Part shown: positions 23,214 to 32,214 of the stretch, one piece after another
Position numbering within the stretch: position 1 is the stretch's first letter
How the letters are laid out: each line of letters opens with the position of its first letter
NCBI RefSeq assembly: GCF_003319125.1
Contig: NZ_QOHG01000026.1
Span: 1-55,492, forward strand
Direction of reading: 5' to 3'
Length of the DNA stretch: 55,492 nt
Origin: Blastococcus sp. TF02A-26
Lineage (GTDB): Bacteria > Actinomycetota > Actinomycetes > Mycobacteriales > Geodermatophilaceae
Made by a program: the position numbers and the translations under genes
Notes under the pieces: model-generated
What the model was told of the DNA's origin: nothing
What the model saw: only the letters and a program-made list of their open reading frames with translations
Database searches by the model: none

Positions 23214-24356
23214 GTGACCCAGGTGGCCTCCCCCGTCTCCCTGACCGCCGTCGACGCGCCGGGCCAGCCGACCCCGAGCCCGGAGCTCGAGCAGCTGTAC
23301 CGCGGGTTCGAGCGGGAGCTGCTGGTGCCGCTGTGGACCGAGATCAGCGGGCTGATGCCCGTGCACCCGCAGTCGAAGGCTGCGCCGCACCTGTGGCGCT
23401 GGCAGAACCTCCTGGAGCTCGCCGACCGCGCCGGGCACCTGGTGCCGGTCGGCCGCGGCGGCGAGCGGCGGGCGATCGCCCTGGCCAACCCGGCGCTGGG
23501 CGGGCGGCCCTACGCCACCCCGACGCTGTGGGCGGCCATCCAGTACCTGATGCCGGGCGAGGACGCCCCCGAGCACCGGCACACCCAGCACGCGTTCCGC
23601 TTCGTCGTCGAGGGCGACGGGGTGTGGACCGTCGTCGACCGCGACCCGGTGCCGATGACCCGCGGCGACTTCCTGCCGCAGGGCGGCTGGATCTGGCACG
23701 CCCACCACAACGCCGCCCAGCACCCGATGGCCTGGATCGACGGCCTGGACATCCCGTTCCAGTACGCCACCGAGACCCAGTTCTTCGAGTTCGGCCGCGA
23801 CGCGATCAGCGACGCCGAGCGGATCTCCCCCGAGCGGTCGCGTGCCCAGCGGCTGTGGGGCCACCCGGGCCTGCGACCGGTGTCGGTGCCGGGCCCGCAG
23901 CCGTCCAGCCCGCTGCTGAACTACCGCTGGGTGGACACCGACGCCGCGCTGACCGACCAGCTGGAGCTGGAGGACGAGGGGTTCCCCGGCACGGTGGAGC
24001 CGGGTCACGCCGCCGTCCGGTACACGAACCCGACCACCGGCGGCGACGTCCTGCCGACCATCCGCACCGAGATGCACCGGGTGCGCCGCGGGACCGAGAC
24101 GGCGCCGCGGCGGGAGGCCGGCTCCTCGGTGTTCCAGGTCTTCGACGGCACCGGGACGGTGACCGTCGGCGAGACCTCCTGGCGGGTGGAGCGCGGCGAC
24201 ATGTTCGTCGTCCCCTCGTGGGAGCCGCTGTCGATCCGCTCGGAGGCGTCGGCGTCGGACTCCGACTCGGGCGCGCTGGACCTCTTCCGGTTCAGCGACA
24301 CCCCGATCCTCGCCGCGCTCGGCCTCGACCGGGTCTCGGTGGACGCCGGCCGATGA
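23214..24356 (+). CDS. Gentisate 1,2-dioxygenase (cupin)
   Basis: A 380-residue iron-dependent ring-cleavage enzyme converting gentisate to maleylpyruvate. The first cupin has PEHRHTQHAFRFVVEGDGVW (exact 20 residues) with iron ligands His121 and His123 and a third histidine in WIWHAHHN (162-165). The C-terminal cupin (SSVFQVFDGTGTVTVGE, then RGDMFVVPSWEP) lacks metal ligands, as in the family. Length matches known enzymes. First gene of an operon with the flavin monooxygenase (ATGA overlap) and a thioesterase, behind the divergent IclR gene. Maleylpyruvate isomerase and fumarylpyruvate hydrolase are not in the window. Confidence 0.9.
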   Translation: MTQVASPVSLTAVDAPGQPTPSPELEQLYRGFERELLVPLWTEISGLMPVHPQSKAAPHLWRWQNLLELADRAGHLVPVGRGGERRAIALANPALGGRPYATPTLWAAIQYLMPGEDAPEHRHTQHAFRFVVEGDGVWTVVDRDPVPMTRGDFLPQGGWIWHAHHNAAQHPMAWIDGLDIPFQYATETQFFEFGRDAISDAERISPERSRAQRLWGHPGLRPVSVPGPQPSSPLLNYRWVDTDAALTDQLELEDEGFPGTVEPGHAAVRYTNPTTGGDVLPTIRTEMHRVRRGTETAPRREAGSSVFQVFDGTGTVTVGETSWRVERGDMFVVPSWEPLSIRSEASASDSDSGALDLFRFSDTPILAALGLDRVSVDAGR

Positions 24357-25603
24357 GCCCGGACGTCCTCGTCGTCGGCGGGGGCATCGGCGGGCTGGCC
24401 AACGCCCTGGCGCTGACCCGGACGGGGCTTCAGGTGCGGCTGCTGGAGCGCGCCGCCGAGTTCGGCGAGGTCGGCGCCGGCCTGCAGATCGCGCCCAACT
24501 GCACCCGCATCCTCGAGTCGTGGGGACTGCTCGACCGGGTGCTGGAGCTCGGGGTCCGGCCGGAGGCCCTGGTCATGCGGGACGCACTCGATGGCTCCCT
24601 GCTCACCCGGCTCGACCTCGCCGACGCCCGGTCGCGCTACGGGTCGCCCTACGTCGTCATCCACCGCAGCGACCTGCACGCCACGCTGCTGGACGCCTGC
24701 CGCGACGCCGGGGTCGACCTGGTCACCGGCGTCCAGGTCAGCGGCTACGAGCCGCTCGACGACGGCGCCGCGGTGCTGCACGAGGCCGGGAGGGAGACCG
24801 CGCCCGTGGTGCTCGCCGCCGACGGGCTCACCTCCCTCGCCCGGGGGCTCCTCAGCGACGACGAGCCGGTCAGCTCCGCCTACGTCGCCTACCGGGGCGC
24901 GATCCCGGCCGAGCAGGTGGCGTCGATGGACGTGTCGATGTCCGAGGTCGTCGTGTACGTCGGTCCGCACTGCCACTTCGTGCAGTACCCGCTGCGCCGC
25001 GGCGAGGTGTTCAACCAGGTCGCGGTGTTCCGCTCGTCGAAGGCCCTGGCGGGCCGCGAGGACTGGGGGACGCCGGACGAGCTGGACGCCGCCTTCGCCG
25101 GCACCTGCGCGCAGGTGCGCGCCGGCCTCCCGCTGATGTGGCGCGACCGCCGGTGGCGGATGTTCGACCGCGAGCCCCTCGACACCTGGGTCCGCGGCCG
25201 GCTCGCGCTCACCGGGGACGCCGCGCACCCACCGCTGCAGTACCTGGCGCAGGGGGCGGTCATGGCGATGGAGGACGCCTGGGTGCTCGCCACGCACGTC
25301 GGGGACCAGGTCGCGGCCGGGACGCTGGACTGGGACGCCGCCCTCGCCGCCTACGAGGCGGTCCGGACCGGGCACTGCCGACGGGTGCAGACCACCGCCC
25401 GCGCGTGGGGCGAGCTGTGGCACCTCACCGGCGCCGACCGTCTCTGGCGCAACGAGGTGCTGCGCGCCCGCGACGTGCACGACTACGCGTTCGTCGACTG
25501 GCTCTACGGGCCCACGGCGCTCACGCCGGACCAGGAGCCGCCGATGTTCACGCCGATCCCGCGCGGGACCGCCGTCCCCTCGCGGGGCAAGCTGGCGGGA
25601 TGA
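24353..25603 (+). CDS. FAD-dependent aromatic monooxygenase, probably 3-hydroxybenzoate 6-hydroxylase
   Basis: A 416-residue class A flavoprotein hydroxylase. Motifs: GGGIGGLANALALTRTG (8-24, FAD ADP part), the DG motif AADGLTSLAR near 158 (NADPH/FAD), and GDAAHPPLQYLAQGAVMAMED (split as GDAAHPPLQYLA and QGAVMAMED, near 288), the second FAD motif. Next to gentisate dioxygenase, the natural substrate is 3-hydroxybenzoate, hydroxylated at C6 to give gentisate; salicylate 5-hydroxylation is a less likely alternative because that is usually done by Rieske oxygenases. ATGA start overlap upstream and ATGA overlap with the thioesterase downstream. Confidence 0.87.
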   Translation: MSPDVLVVGGGIGGLANALALTRTGLQVRLLERAAEFGEVGAGLQIAPNCTRILESWGLLDRVLELGVRPEALVMRDALDGSLLTRLDLADARSRYGSPYVVIHRSDLHATLLDACRDAGVDLVTGVQVSGYEPLDDGAAVLHEAGRETAPVVLAADGLTSLARGLLSDDEPVSSAYVAYRGAIPAEQVASMDVSMSEVVVYVGPHCHFVQYPLRRGEVFNQVAVFRSSKALAGREDWGTPDELDAAFAGTCAQVRAGLPLMWRDRRWRMFDREPLDTWVRGRLALTGDAAHPPLQYLAQGAVMAMEDAWVLATHVGDQVAAGTLDWDAALAAYEAVRTGHCRRVQTTARAWGELWHLTGADRLWRNEVLRARDVHDYAFVDWLYGPTALTPDQEPPMFTPIPRGTAVPSRGKLAG

Positions 25604-26055
25604 CCGACGGCACCAGCATCCAGGAGCGGCTCTTCCCGGAACTGACCTGCTTCGGCTGCGGGCAGGCCAACCCCGAGGGCCTGCGGCTGCGCAGCTACCC
25701 GAGCGGGGACGGCGTGACCGCGACCTTCACGCCGTGGCCGCAGCACGACAACGGCCTCGGCTACCTCAACGGCGGGATCATCTCGACGGTCCTGGACTGC
25801 CACAGCGCCGCGGCCGTGATGCACGAGGCCGACGTCCGGGGGTGGGGCCCGCTGCCCGGGGCCTCGCTGGCGTACGTGACCGCCGGCCTCGACGTCCGCT
25901 ACCTCCGCCCGGCGCCGCTGACCGAGCCGGTGACGCTGCACGCGGTGGTGACCGAGGCGGCGGAGGCGGAGATGACCGTGGACGTGCAGCTGCACTGGGA
26001 CGGCAAGCCCCGCGCCACCGCCGTCGCCTCCTGGAAGCGCTGGCGCCCCCGCTGA
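25600..26055 (+). CDS. PaaI-like hot-dog thioesterase
   Basis: A 151-residue thioesterase. It starts with CFGCGQANPEGLRL (17-30), a CxxC-bearing N-terminal signature found in this sub-family, followed by NGLGYLNGGIISTVLDCHSA (exact 20 residues) with the catalytic loop and helix. The end (DGKPRATAVASWKRW) closes the hot-dog sheet. ATGA overlap with the hydroxylase, so it belongs to the gentisate operon. Its role may be hydrolysis of 3-hydroxybenzoyl- or gentisyl-CoA feeding the pathway, or housekeeping; this is inference. Confidence 0.85.
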   Translation: MTDGTSIQERLFPELTCFGCGQANPEGLRLRSYPSGDGVTATFTPWPQHDNGLGYLNGGIISTVLDCHSAAAVMHEADVRGWGPLPGASLAYVTAGLDVRYLRPAPLTEPVTLHAVVTEAAEAEMTVDVQLHWDGKPRATAVASWKRWRPR

Positions 26056-26122
26056 CTCGGCCCTCTCGCAGGGGCCCGCCGCGAGCGGAGCGAGGGTCGG
26101 GGGGCGAGGGGGTCCTTCCTGG
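26055..26122 (+). terminator. Stop-proximal hairpin element, copy 2
   Basis: Starts at the thioesterase stop. CCCTCTCGC pairs with GCGAGGGGG, with a G-U pair replacing one G-C pair of the other copies. Shares a 36-base-plus block ending in AGGGGGTCCTTC with the inverted copy at 27896-27957, so the two flank the XPB gene as inverted repeats. The rest of the 153-base gap up to XPB holds GTTACCTTGGGTAGTC (about 26144), which may contain the promoter. Confidence 0.7.
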
Positions 26123-26208
26123 AAGGGGCTGTCGGCCCACGGCGTTACCTTGGGTAGTCCGGCGCGCGCCCTTCGCGCGCCGTCGTCCCCGATCGAAGGA
26201 CTGCCTGC

Positions 26209-27894
26209 GTGAGTGACGGCCCCCTGATCGTCCAGTCGGACAAGACCCTCCTGCTGGAGGTCGACCACCCGCTGGCCAAGGAGTGCCGGGCGGCGATCGC
26301 GCCGTTCGCGGAGCTGGAGCGCTCCCCCGAGCACGTGCACACCTACCGGGTCACCCCGCTCGCGCTGTGGAACGCCCGAGCGGCCGGCCACGACGCCGAG
26401 CAGGTCGTCGACGCGCTGGTGCGGTACTCCCGCTACCCGGTGCCGCATGCCCTGCTGGTCGACGTCGCCGACACGATGGACCGCTTCGGCCGGCTCACCC
26501 TGGCCAACAACCCGGTGCACGGGCTGGTGCTCACCACCACCGACCGCGCGGTGCTCGAGGAGGTCGTGCGCTCGAAGCGCGTGGCCCCGATGATCGGCGC
26601 GCGGATCGACTCCGACACGGTCGTCGTCCACCCCTCCGAGCGCGGCCGGCTCAAGCAGGCGCTGCTCAAGGTCGGCTGGCCCGCGGAGGACCTCGCCGGG
26701 TACGTCGACGGGCAGGCCCACCCGATCGAGCTCGACCAGAGCGGCTGGCACCTGCGCGACTACCAGCAGGAGGCCGTCGAGGGCTTCTGGGCGGGTGGCT
26801 CGGGCGTCGTCGTCCTCCCCTGTGGCGCGGGCAAGACGCTGGTCGGCGCCGCGGCGATGGCCGAGGCCAAGGCGACCACGCTGATCCTGGTGACCAACAC
26901 CGTGGCCGGGCGGCAGTGGAAGCGCGAGCTCATCGCCCGCACGTCACTGACCGAGGAGGAGATCGGCGAGTACTCCGGCGAGCGCAAGGAGATCCGCCCG
27001 GTCACCATCGCGACGTACCAGGTGATCACCACCCGCCGGAAGGGCGAGTACCGGCACCTGGACCTGTTCGACGCGCAGGACTGGGGCCTGATCGTCTACG
27101 ACGAGGTGCACCTGCTGCCGGCGCCGATCTTCCGGCTGACCGCCGACCTGCAGTCCCGCCGGCGGCTCGGCCTGACGGCGACGCTGGTCCGCGAGGACGG
27201 GCGGGAGGACGACGTCTTCTCGCTCATCGGCCCGAAGCGCTACGACGCCCCGTGGCGCGACATCGAGGCGCAGGGCTACATCGCCCCGGCCGAGTGCATC
27301 GAGGTGCGGGTCAGCCTCGACGACGAGGAGCGGATGACCTACGCCGTCGCCGAGCCCGAGGAGCGGTACCGGATCGCGGCGACCGCGACCTCGAAGCTGC
27401 CGGTCATCCGGCGGGTGCTGGACCGGCACCCCGACGAGCAGAAGCTCGTGATCGGCGCGTACCTCGACCAGCTCGAGGAGCTCGGCCGCGCGCTCGACGC
27501 CCCGGTCATCCAGGGATCGACGACGAACAAGGAGCGGGAGAAGCTCTTCGACGCCTTCCGCGCCGGCGAGATCAAGACCCTCGTCGTCTCCAAGGTCGCC
27601 AACTTCTCCATCGACCTGCCCGAGGCCGCGGTCGCCGTGCAGGTGTCGGGGACCTTCGGCTCCCGGCAGGAGGAGGCCCAGCGCCTCGGCCGGGTGCTCC
27701 GCCCCAAGGCCGACGGCCGGCAGGCGCACTTCTACACCGTGGTCAGCCGCGACACCCTCGACAGCGAGTACGCCGCCCACCGGCAGCGCTTCCTCGCCGA
27801 GCAGGGCTACGCGTACACGATCGTCGACGCCGACGACCTGGCCGGCCCGGGCGAGGTCAACGGCCCCGACTGGGTGGACGAGCCCGCCGACTGA
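26209..27894 (+). CDS. XPB-type DNA repair helicase
   Basis: A 561-residue 3'-5' superfamily 2 helicase of the bacterial XPB (ERCC3) type. Residues 1-175 form the damage-recognition-like N-terminal domain. Walker A is PCGAGKT (204-210), Walker B is DEVH (298-301), and the RED motif of XPB is at 328-330 (VREDGRED). The second RecA domain includes VIQGSTTNKEREKLFDAF and the Q-RLGRVLRPK motif VI. Start GTG after GAAGGACTGCC. In mycobacteria this gene adjoins the helicase-associated gene; here that partner is 4 kb upstream. A stop-proximal hairpin element lies on each side. Confidence 0.95.
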   Translation: MSDGPLIVQSDKTLLLEVDHPLAKECRAAIAPFAELERSPEHVHTYRVTPLALWNARAAGHDAEQVVDALVRYSRYPVPHALLVDVADTMDRFGRLTLANNPVHGLVLTTTDRAVLEEVVRSKRVAPMIGARIDSDTVVVHPSERGRLKQALLKVGWPAEDLAGYVDGQAHPIELDQSGWHLRDYQQEAVEGFWAGGSGVVVLPCGAGKTLVGAAAMAEAKATTLILVTNTVAGRQWKRELIARTSLTEEEIGEYSGERKEIRPVTIATYQVITTRRKGEYRHLDLFDAQDWGLIVYDEVHLLPAPIFRLTADLQSRRRLGLTATLVREDGREDDVFSLIGPKRYDAPWRDIEAQGYIAPAECIEVRVSLDDEERMTYAVAEPEERYRIAATATSKLPVIRRVLDRHPDEQKLVIGAYLDQLEELGRALDAPVIQGSTTNKEREKLFDAFRAGEIKTLVVSKVANFSIDLPEAAVAVQVSGTFGSRQEEAQRLGRVLRPKADGRQAHFYTVVSRDTLDSEYAAHRQRFLAEQGYAYTIVDADDLAGPGEVNGPDWVDEPAD

Positions 27895-27895
27895 T

Positions 27896-27957
27896 GAAGG
27901 ACCCCCTCGCCCCCCGACCCTCGCTCCGCTCGGGCCGGGCCTCTGCGAGCGGGCCGA
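27896..27957 (+). terminator. Stop-proximal hairpin element, copy 3
   Basis: GAAGGACCCCCTCGC begins two bases after the XPB stop codon, in inverted orientation to copy 2. The outer stem CCCCCTCGC with GCGAGCGGG has one mismatch. Ends with CGGGCCGAAAA. Probably terminates XPB transcription before the GNAT gene. Confidence 0.7.
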
Positions 27958-28001
27958 AAACACGTCGACGCGGCTGATGGGGGGGTGGTGGGGTCTCGGG
28001 C

Positions 28002-28541
28002 GTGACCTCGCCCGACCCCGTCGACCTGCTGGTGCTGCCCGACGGGCTCACCGCCCGCCGTCCCACCGAGGCCGACCACGCGCGCGTCCAGGCGACGCTC
28101 GGCGACTGGTGGGGACACCTCGGCGGGGAGTTCGGCGACCTGCAGCGGGCGCTGCTGCTGCCCCGGTTGTTCTTCCAGCACTTCACCGCGACCAGCACGC
28201 TGGTCGAGGACGCCGACGGACGCATCGCAGCCTTCCTCGTCGGCTTCCTCTCCCCCGACCGGCCGGCCGCCTACGTCCACTTCGTCGGCGTCGACCCGGC
28301 GATGCGCGGCACCGGGCTGGGCCGGCGGCTCTACGAGGCCTTCTTCACCGCCGCGACCGCTCGCGGCGCCCGCGAGGTCCGCTGCATCACCGGCCCGGCC
28401 AACCGCGACTCGGTCGCCTTCCACACCCGCATGGGCTTCGTACTGGAGCCCGGGGACCGCGAGGAGGACGGCATCCCGGTGCACTCCGACTACGACGGCC
28501 CCGGCCTCGACCGCGTCAGCTTCGTGCGCCCGCTCCCCTGA
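28002..28541 (+). CDS. GNAT-family N-acetyltransferase
   Basis: A 179-residue acetyltransferase. The acetyl-CoA pyrophosphate loop is VGVDPAMRGTGLGRRLYEAF (exact 20 residues, about 93-112), followed by the motif-B region TGPANRDSVAFHTRMGF. The N-terminus (LTARRPTEADHARV) is a normal GNAT start. Start GTG. It comes 107 bases after XPB with a hairpin element in between, so it is probably a separate unit. Its last 26 bases overlap the convergent aminotransferase gene. Substrate unknown. Confidence 0.88.
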   Translation: MTSPDPVDLLVLPDGLTARRPTEADHARVQATLGDWWGHLGGEFGDLQRALLLPRLFFQHFTATSTLVEDADGRIAAFLVGFLSPDRPAAYVHFVGVDPAMRGTGLGRRLYEAFFTAATARGAREVRCITGPANRDSVAFHTRMGFVLEPGDREEDGIPVHSDYDGPGLDRVSFVRPLP

Positions 28542-29733
28542 GCACGCCGGCCAGTCGCGCCATGCCCTCGGCGATCTGGTCGGGGGTGTTCGTGGTGAAC
28601 GACATCCGCAGCGTGGCCCGGTCCGGCGTCCCGGCGAAGAACGGCGCACCCGGCACGAACGCGACGTCGGCGCGGACGGCCTGCTCCAGCAGCGCCGCGG
28701 TGTCGACGTCCCCCGGCAGCCGGACCCAGGTGAACATGCCGCCGTCCGGGTCGGTCCACGTGCTGCCGTCCGGCAGCGTGCCCGGCATCGCGGCCATCAT
28801 CGCGTCGCGGCGCTCGACGTAGGCCGCGCACAGCCGGGCCACGTGCGCGTCGACGTCGGTGGCGGCGAGCCACGCGGCGGCCGCGGCCTGGTCGACCGTC
28901 GAGGTGTGCAGGTCGGCGGCCTGCTTGGCCACCGTCAGCGCCGGGAGGACCGACGCCGGAGCCCGCAGCCAGCCGATCCGCAGACCGGGCGCGGCGACCT
29001 TGGAGAAGCTGCCGAGGTGCAGGACCCGGTCCTCCCCCGCCGGCTCGGCCGCCAGTGGCCGCTCCGCCGTCCCGCGGTAGCGCAGCTCGCCGTACGGGTC
29101 GTCCTCCACCACCCACATCCCCGACGACGCGGCGATCTCGGCGACGGCGGTACGGCGCTCGGCGGGCAGCGTGCGGCCGGTCGGGTTGGCGAAGGTGGGC
29201 ACCAGGTAGAGCAGCGCCGGGCGCTCGGCGGCGACGACGTCGGCCAGCGCGTCCGGGTCGATGCCGTGCTCGTCGGAGCGGACCGGCACGATCCGCGCCC
29301 CGGCGAGCTGGAAGCACTGCAGCGCGGCGAGGTAGGTCGGCTCCTCGACGGCGACCACGGCCCCCGGGTCCAGCAGCGCGGTGGCGACCAGCGTCAGCGC
29401 CTGCTGGGAGCCGGTGGTCACGAGGAGGTCGCCGGCGGTGGTGGGCAGCCCGCGCGCGGTCATCCGCTCGGCCACGAGGGCGCGCAGGCGGGCGTCCCCC
29501 TCGGTCGGTGCGTACTGCAGGCTGCGGCGGGCCCGGTCGTCGGACAGCGCGGAGTCGAAGGCGGCACGGAGCCCCGTGACGTCGAAGAGCTCCGGCGCGG
29601 GCAGGCCGCCGGCGAAGGAGATGACCTCCGGCCGCTCCAGCAGGGCGAGCAGTTCCCGGACGGGTGAGCTGGCGACGCCGCGCAGCCGTGCGGCGAGGGC
29701 TGGCGTGGGGCGGGACGGGACGACGGCGGACAC
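28516..29733 (-). CDS. PLP-dependent aminotransferase (class I/II)
   Basis: A 405-residue fold-type I aminotransferase of the MocR/2-aminoadipate aminotransferase branch but lacking the MocR DNA-binding domain. Motifs: SFAGGLPAPELF (39-50), YAPTEGDARLRALVAERM, TTGSQQALTLVA, VEEPTYLAALQ, PTFANPTGRTL and the PLP lysine Lys245 in LGSFSKVAAPGLRIGWLRAP (exact 20). The GTG start is chosen because AGGAG lies seven bases upstream; upstream in-frame codons give proline-rich non-conserved sequence. The 3' end overlaps the GNAT gene. Donor and acceptor unknown; LysN-like or branched-chain substrates are possible. Confidence 0.88.
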   Translation of the reverse strand: MSAVVPSRPTPALAARLRGVASSPVRELLALLERPEVISFAGGLPAPELFDVTGLRAAFDSALSDDRARRSLQYAPTEGDARLRALVAERMTARGLPTTAGDLLVTTGSQQALTLVATALLDPGAVVAVEEPTYLAALQCFQLAGARIVPVRSDEHGIDPDALADVVAAERPALLYLVPTFANPTGRTLPAERRTAVAEIAASSGMWVVEDDPYGELRYRGTAERPLAAEPAGEDRVLHLGSFSKVAAPGLRIGWLRAPASVLPALTVAKQAADLHTSTVDQAAAAAWLAATDVDAHVARLCAAYVERRDAMMAAMPGTLPDGSTWTDPDGGMFTWVRLPGDVDTAALLEQAVRADVAFVPGAPFFAGTPDRATLRMSFTTNTPDQIAEGMARLAGVLRGAGARS

Positions 29734-29941
29734 GGACGGCTCCTGCGGGTGCCTCGACGGGGGTGGGGAGTCCGGCGCGGAGGGCGGGTGGTGTGCCGCG
29801 GGTCGACGCGCTCGGTCGGGCTGCCTGGTCGAGGAGCTCGGGGTCAGACTAGCCACCGTCGTCCGGTCCGCCACCGACTTCCGGCCGGGTCGCGGCACCG
29901 CTCCGGATGCCCGCGCGGCGCGCCGGTCCTAACCTGCGGGG

Positions 29942-30226
29942 ATGGCCGATGTCTCGGACCTCGTACGCCGCCGTCTGTGGGAGCTGCGACGCAGCCCGCA
30001 GGAAGCGGCGCGGCGGTCGCGCTGGGAGATCCCGGCCCAGGTGCTGGAGCTCATGGCGCGCGGCGGCAGCAGCTTCGTCGCCGAGCGCCTGGCCCGTCCC
30101 CTGGCCCGGGCGCTGGACGTCCCGGAGTCCCGGCTGCGCCGCGTCGCGGAGCTCCCCCAGGTGCCCGACCCGCGCGCCGAGATCGACACGCGGCCCCACC
30201 TCACGGTGGTCCGGCAGGAGCGCTGA
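29942..30226 (+). CDS. Small XRE-like helix-turn-helix protein
   Basis: A 94-residue protein that looks like a Cro/C1-type DNA-binding fold: RRLWELRRSPQEAARRSRWE gives the first helices, and ERLARPLARALDVPESRLRR (exact 20) resembles the fourth and fifth helices. The recognition helix is not typical (LELMARGGSSFV), so DNA binding is plausible but not certain. It precedes the superfamily 2 helicase by 200 bases in the same direction and is divergent from the aminotransferase. No effector domain is present. Confidence 0.6.
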   Translation: MADVSDLVRRRLWELRRSPQEAARRSRWEIPAQVLELMARGGSSFVAERLARPLARALDVPESRLRRVAELPQVPDPRAEIDTRPHLTVVRQER

Positions 30227-30426
30227 GCCCTCCCGGGACGGCTGGGGACGCCGGGACCCGCGAGGCCGGACGGACCGGTCCGCTCGGGCATGACGCTCGC
30301 CACACCCCGAGGCACTTCGCGCGCGAAAGTCCAGGTCAGCGGCGTGCCGGTCGAGCGCTATACGTCGTCGGGAGGCGGCCGCGCAAGCCAGATCCGGTTG
30401 GGCGTGTCTCCTCCCCGGACGGCAGG

Positions 30427-32214
30427 ATGGACCCCGACATGGGGAGTGCAGCACGTGCGGAGGCGGTCGCCCCGCAGACCACCAGCCGGCCGCTCCGCGT
30501 ATGGCAGCAGGCCGCGCTGAGCCAGTACGAGGAGCAGTCCCCCAAGGACTTCCTCGTCACCGCGACCCCGGGCGCCGGCAAGACGACCTTCGCCCTGACC
30601 CTGGCCGCCCGGCTGCTCTCGCGCCGCGAGGTCGCCCGCGTCGTCGTCGTCGCGCCGACCGACCACCTGCGCCTGCAGTGGGCCGAGGCCGCCGACGCGA
30701 TGGGCATCGTGCTCGACCCGAACCTGACCAACGCCGTCGGCCCGGTCCGCGCCGGCACGCAGGGCTACGTCACGACGTACGCCCAGGTCGCGGGCAAGCC
30801 GATGCTGCACGCGGCCCGCGCCACCGCGGTGAAGTCGCTGGTCATCCTCGACGAGGTGCACCACGCCGGCGACGGCCTCTCCTGGGGCGAGGCGGTCGAG
30901 GAGGCCTACGGCATGGCCGCCCGCCGACTCTGCCTGACCGGGACGCCGTTCCGCACCAAGCCCGACGAGCGCATCCCCTTCGTCCGCTACGAGGAGGACA
31001 CCTTCGAGGGCGAGGCCGGGGGCCTGGTCAGCCGCGCCGACTACACCTACGGCTACAAGGAGGCGCTGGCCGACAACGTCGTCCGCCCCGTCGTCTTCGC
31101 CGCCTACACCGGCACCTCGCGCTGGCGGAACTCCGCCGGCGAGGTCGTCGCCGCCTCCCTCTCGGAGGCCGGCACCAAGTCCGTGGAGATGCAGGCCTGG
31201 CGCACCGCGCTGGATCCCAAGGGCCAGTGGGTCCCGCACGTCATCGCCGCGATGGACGACCGGATCACGCACCTGCGCGAGGAGGGCGGCATGCCCGACG
31301 CCGCCGGTCTGATCCTCGCCAGCGACCAGGACGACGCCCGCGCCTACGCCAAGATCGTCCGCCGGGTGACCGGCAAGGCGCCGGAGCTGATCCTCTCCGA
31401 CGACCCCAAGGCGTCGAAGAAGATCGAGCGCTTCGCCACCGGGTCCGCCCGGATCGCCGTCTGCGTCCGCATGATCTCCGAGGGCGTCGACGTCCCCCGC
31501 GCCGCCGTGCTGGCCTGGATGACCTCCTACCGGACGCCGCTGTTCTTCGCCCAGGCCGTCGGCCGCGTGGTCCGCTCCCGCGCCTCCCACGAGTCGGCGA
31601 CGGTGTTCCTCCCCGCGGTGCGGCCGCTGCTGTCGCTGGCCGCCTCCATGGAGGAGCAGCGCAACCACGTCATGCCCCCGCCCAAGAGCCAGCCCGACGA
31701 GGAGCTCGAGGCGCTCGACCTGCCGCCGCGGGAGCCGCGCGAGGGCGAGATGAAGCAGTGGGAGGCGCTGGAGGCCGACGCCCGCTTCGCCCACGTGCTG
31801 CACAGCGGGACCGCGCACACCGGTGAGGGCTCGGGCGCCGTCGCCCTGGCGCCCGAGGACGACGACTTCCTCGGCATCCCCGGCCTGCTCACCCCCGCGC
31901 AGACGGCGGAGCTGCTGGCCAGGCGGGACGACGAGCTGCGGCTGCGCATCGCGCAGAGCCACCGCGTCGACGACAGCGACTTCATGCTCGTCGAGGACCA
32001 CCCCGAGGAGGACGACGCCGGCCGCTCCTGGCGCGACGCCGCGGAGCTCCGCCGGGAGATCAACCGCCTGGTCAGCCGGGTGTCGGCGAAGACCTCGACC
32101 CCGCACGCCGTGGTGCACACCCAGCTCCGCCAGTACGTGCCGGGACCGCCGTCGGCGTCGGCGTCGGTCGACGTGCTGCGCGCCCGCCGGGAACGCCTCC
32201 GCACGATGCTCTGA
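30427..32214 (+). CDS. DEAD/DEAH-box superfamily 2 helicase
   Basis: A 595-residue helicase distinct from XPB. Walker A is TPGAGKTT (47-54), motif II is LDEVHHAG (141-148), motif III-like LTGTPFRTK, and motifs V-VI are SEGVDVPRAAVLAW and AQAVGRVVRSR in the second RecA domain. The C-terminal 190 residues are acidic and helical (WEALEADARFAHVLHSGTAH, then EEDDAGRSWRDAAELRREIN) with no known domain. An ATG twelve bases downstream is an alternative start. Proteins of this build are conserved in actinobacteria and are presumed to act in DNA or RNA repair; the substrate is unknown. Confidence 0.9.
   Translation: MDPDMGSAARAEAVAPQTTSRPLRVWQQAALSQYEEQSPKDFLVTATPGAGKTTFALTLAARLLSRREVARVVVVAPTDHLRLQWAEAADAMGIVLDPNLTNAVGPVRAGTQGYVTTYAQVAGKPMLHAARATAVKSLVILDEVHHAGDGLSWGEAVEEAYGMAARRLCLTGTPFRTKPDERIPFVRYEEDTFEGEAGGLVSRADYTYGYKEALADNVVRPVVFAAYTGTSRWRNSAGEVVAASLSEAGTKSVEMQAWRTALDPKGQWVPHVIAAMDDRITHLREEGGMPDAAGLILASDQDDARAYAKIVRRVTGKAPELILSDDPKASKKIERFATGSARIAVCVRMISEGVDVPRAAVLAWMTSYRTPLFFAQAVGRVVRSRASHESATVFLPAVRPLLSLAASMEEQRNHVMPPPKSQPDEELEALDLPPREPREGEMKQWEALEADARFAHVLHSGTAHTGEGSGAVALAPEDDDFLGIPGLLTPAQTAELLARRDDELRLRIAQSHRVDDSDFMLVEDHPEEDDAGRSWRDAAELRREINRLVSRVSAKTSTPHAVVHTQLRQYVPGPPSASASVDVLRARRERLRTML

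Noticed and set aside
26056..27957. XPB as a transposon because inverted repeats flank it
   Set aside because: The same element follows other unrelated genes at their stop codons and there is no transposase or target duplication; a terminator role explains it better.
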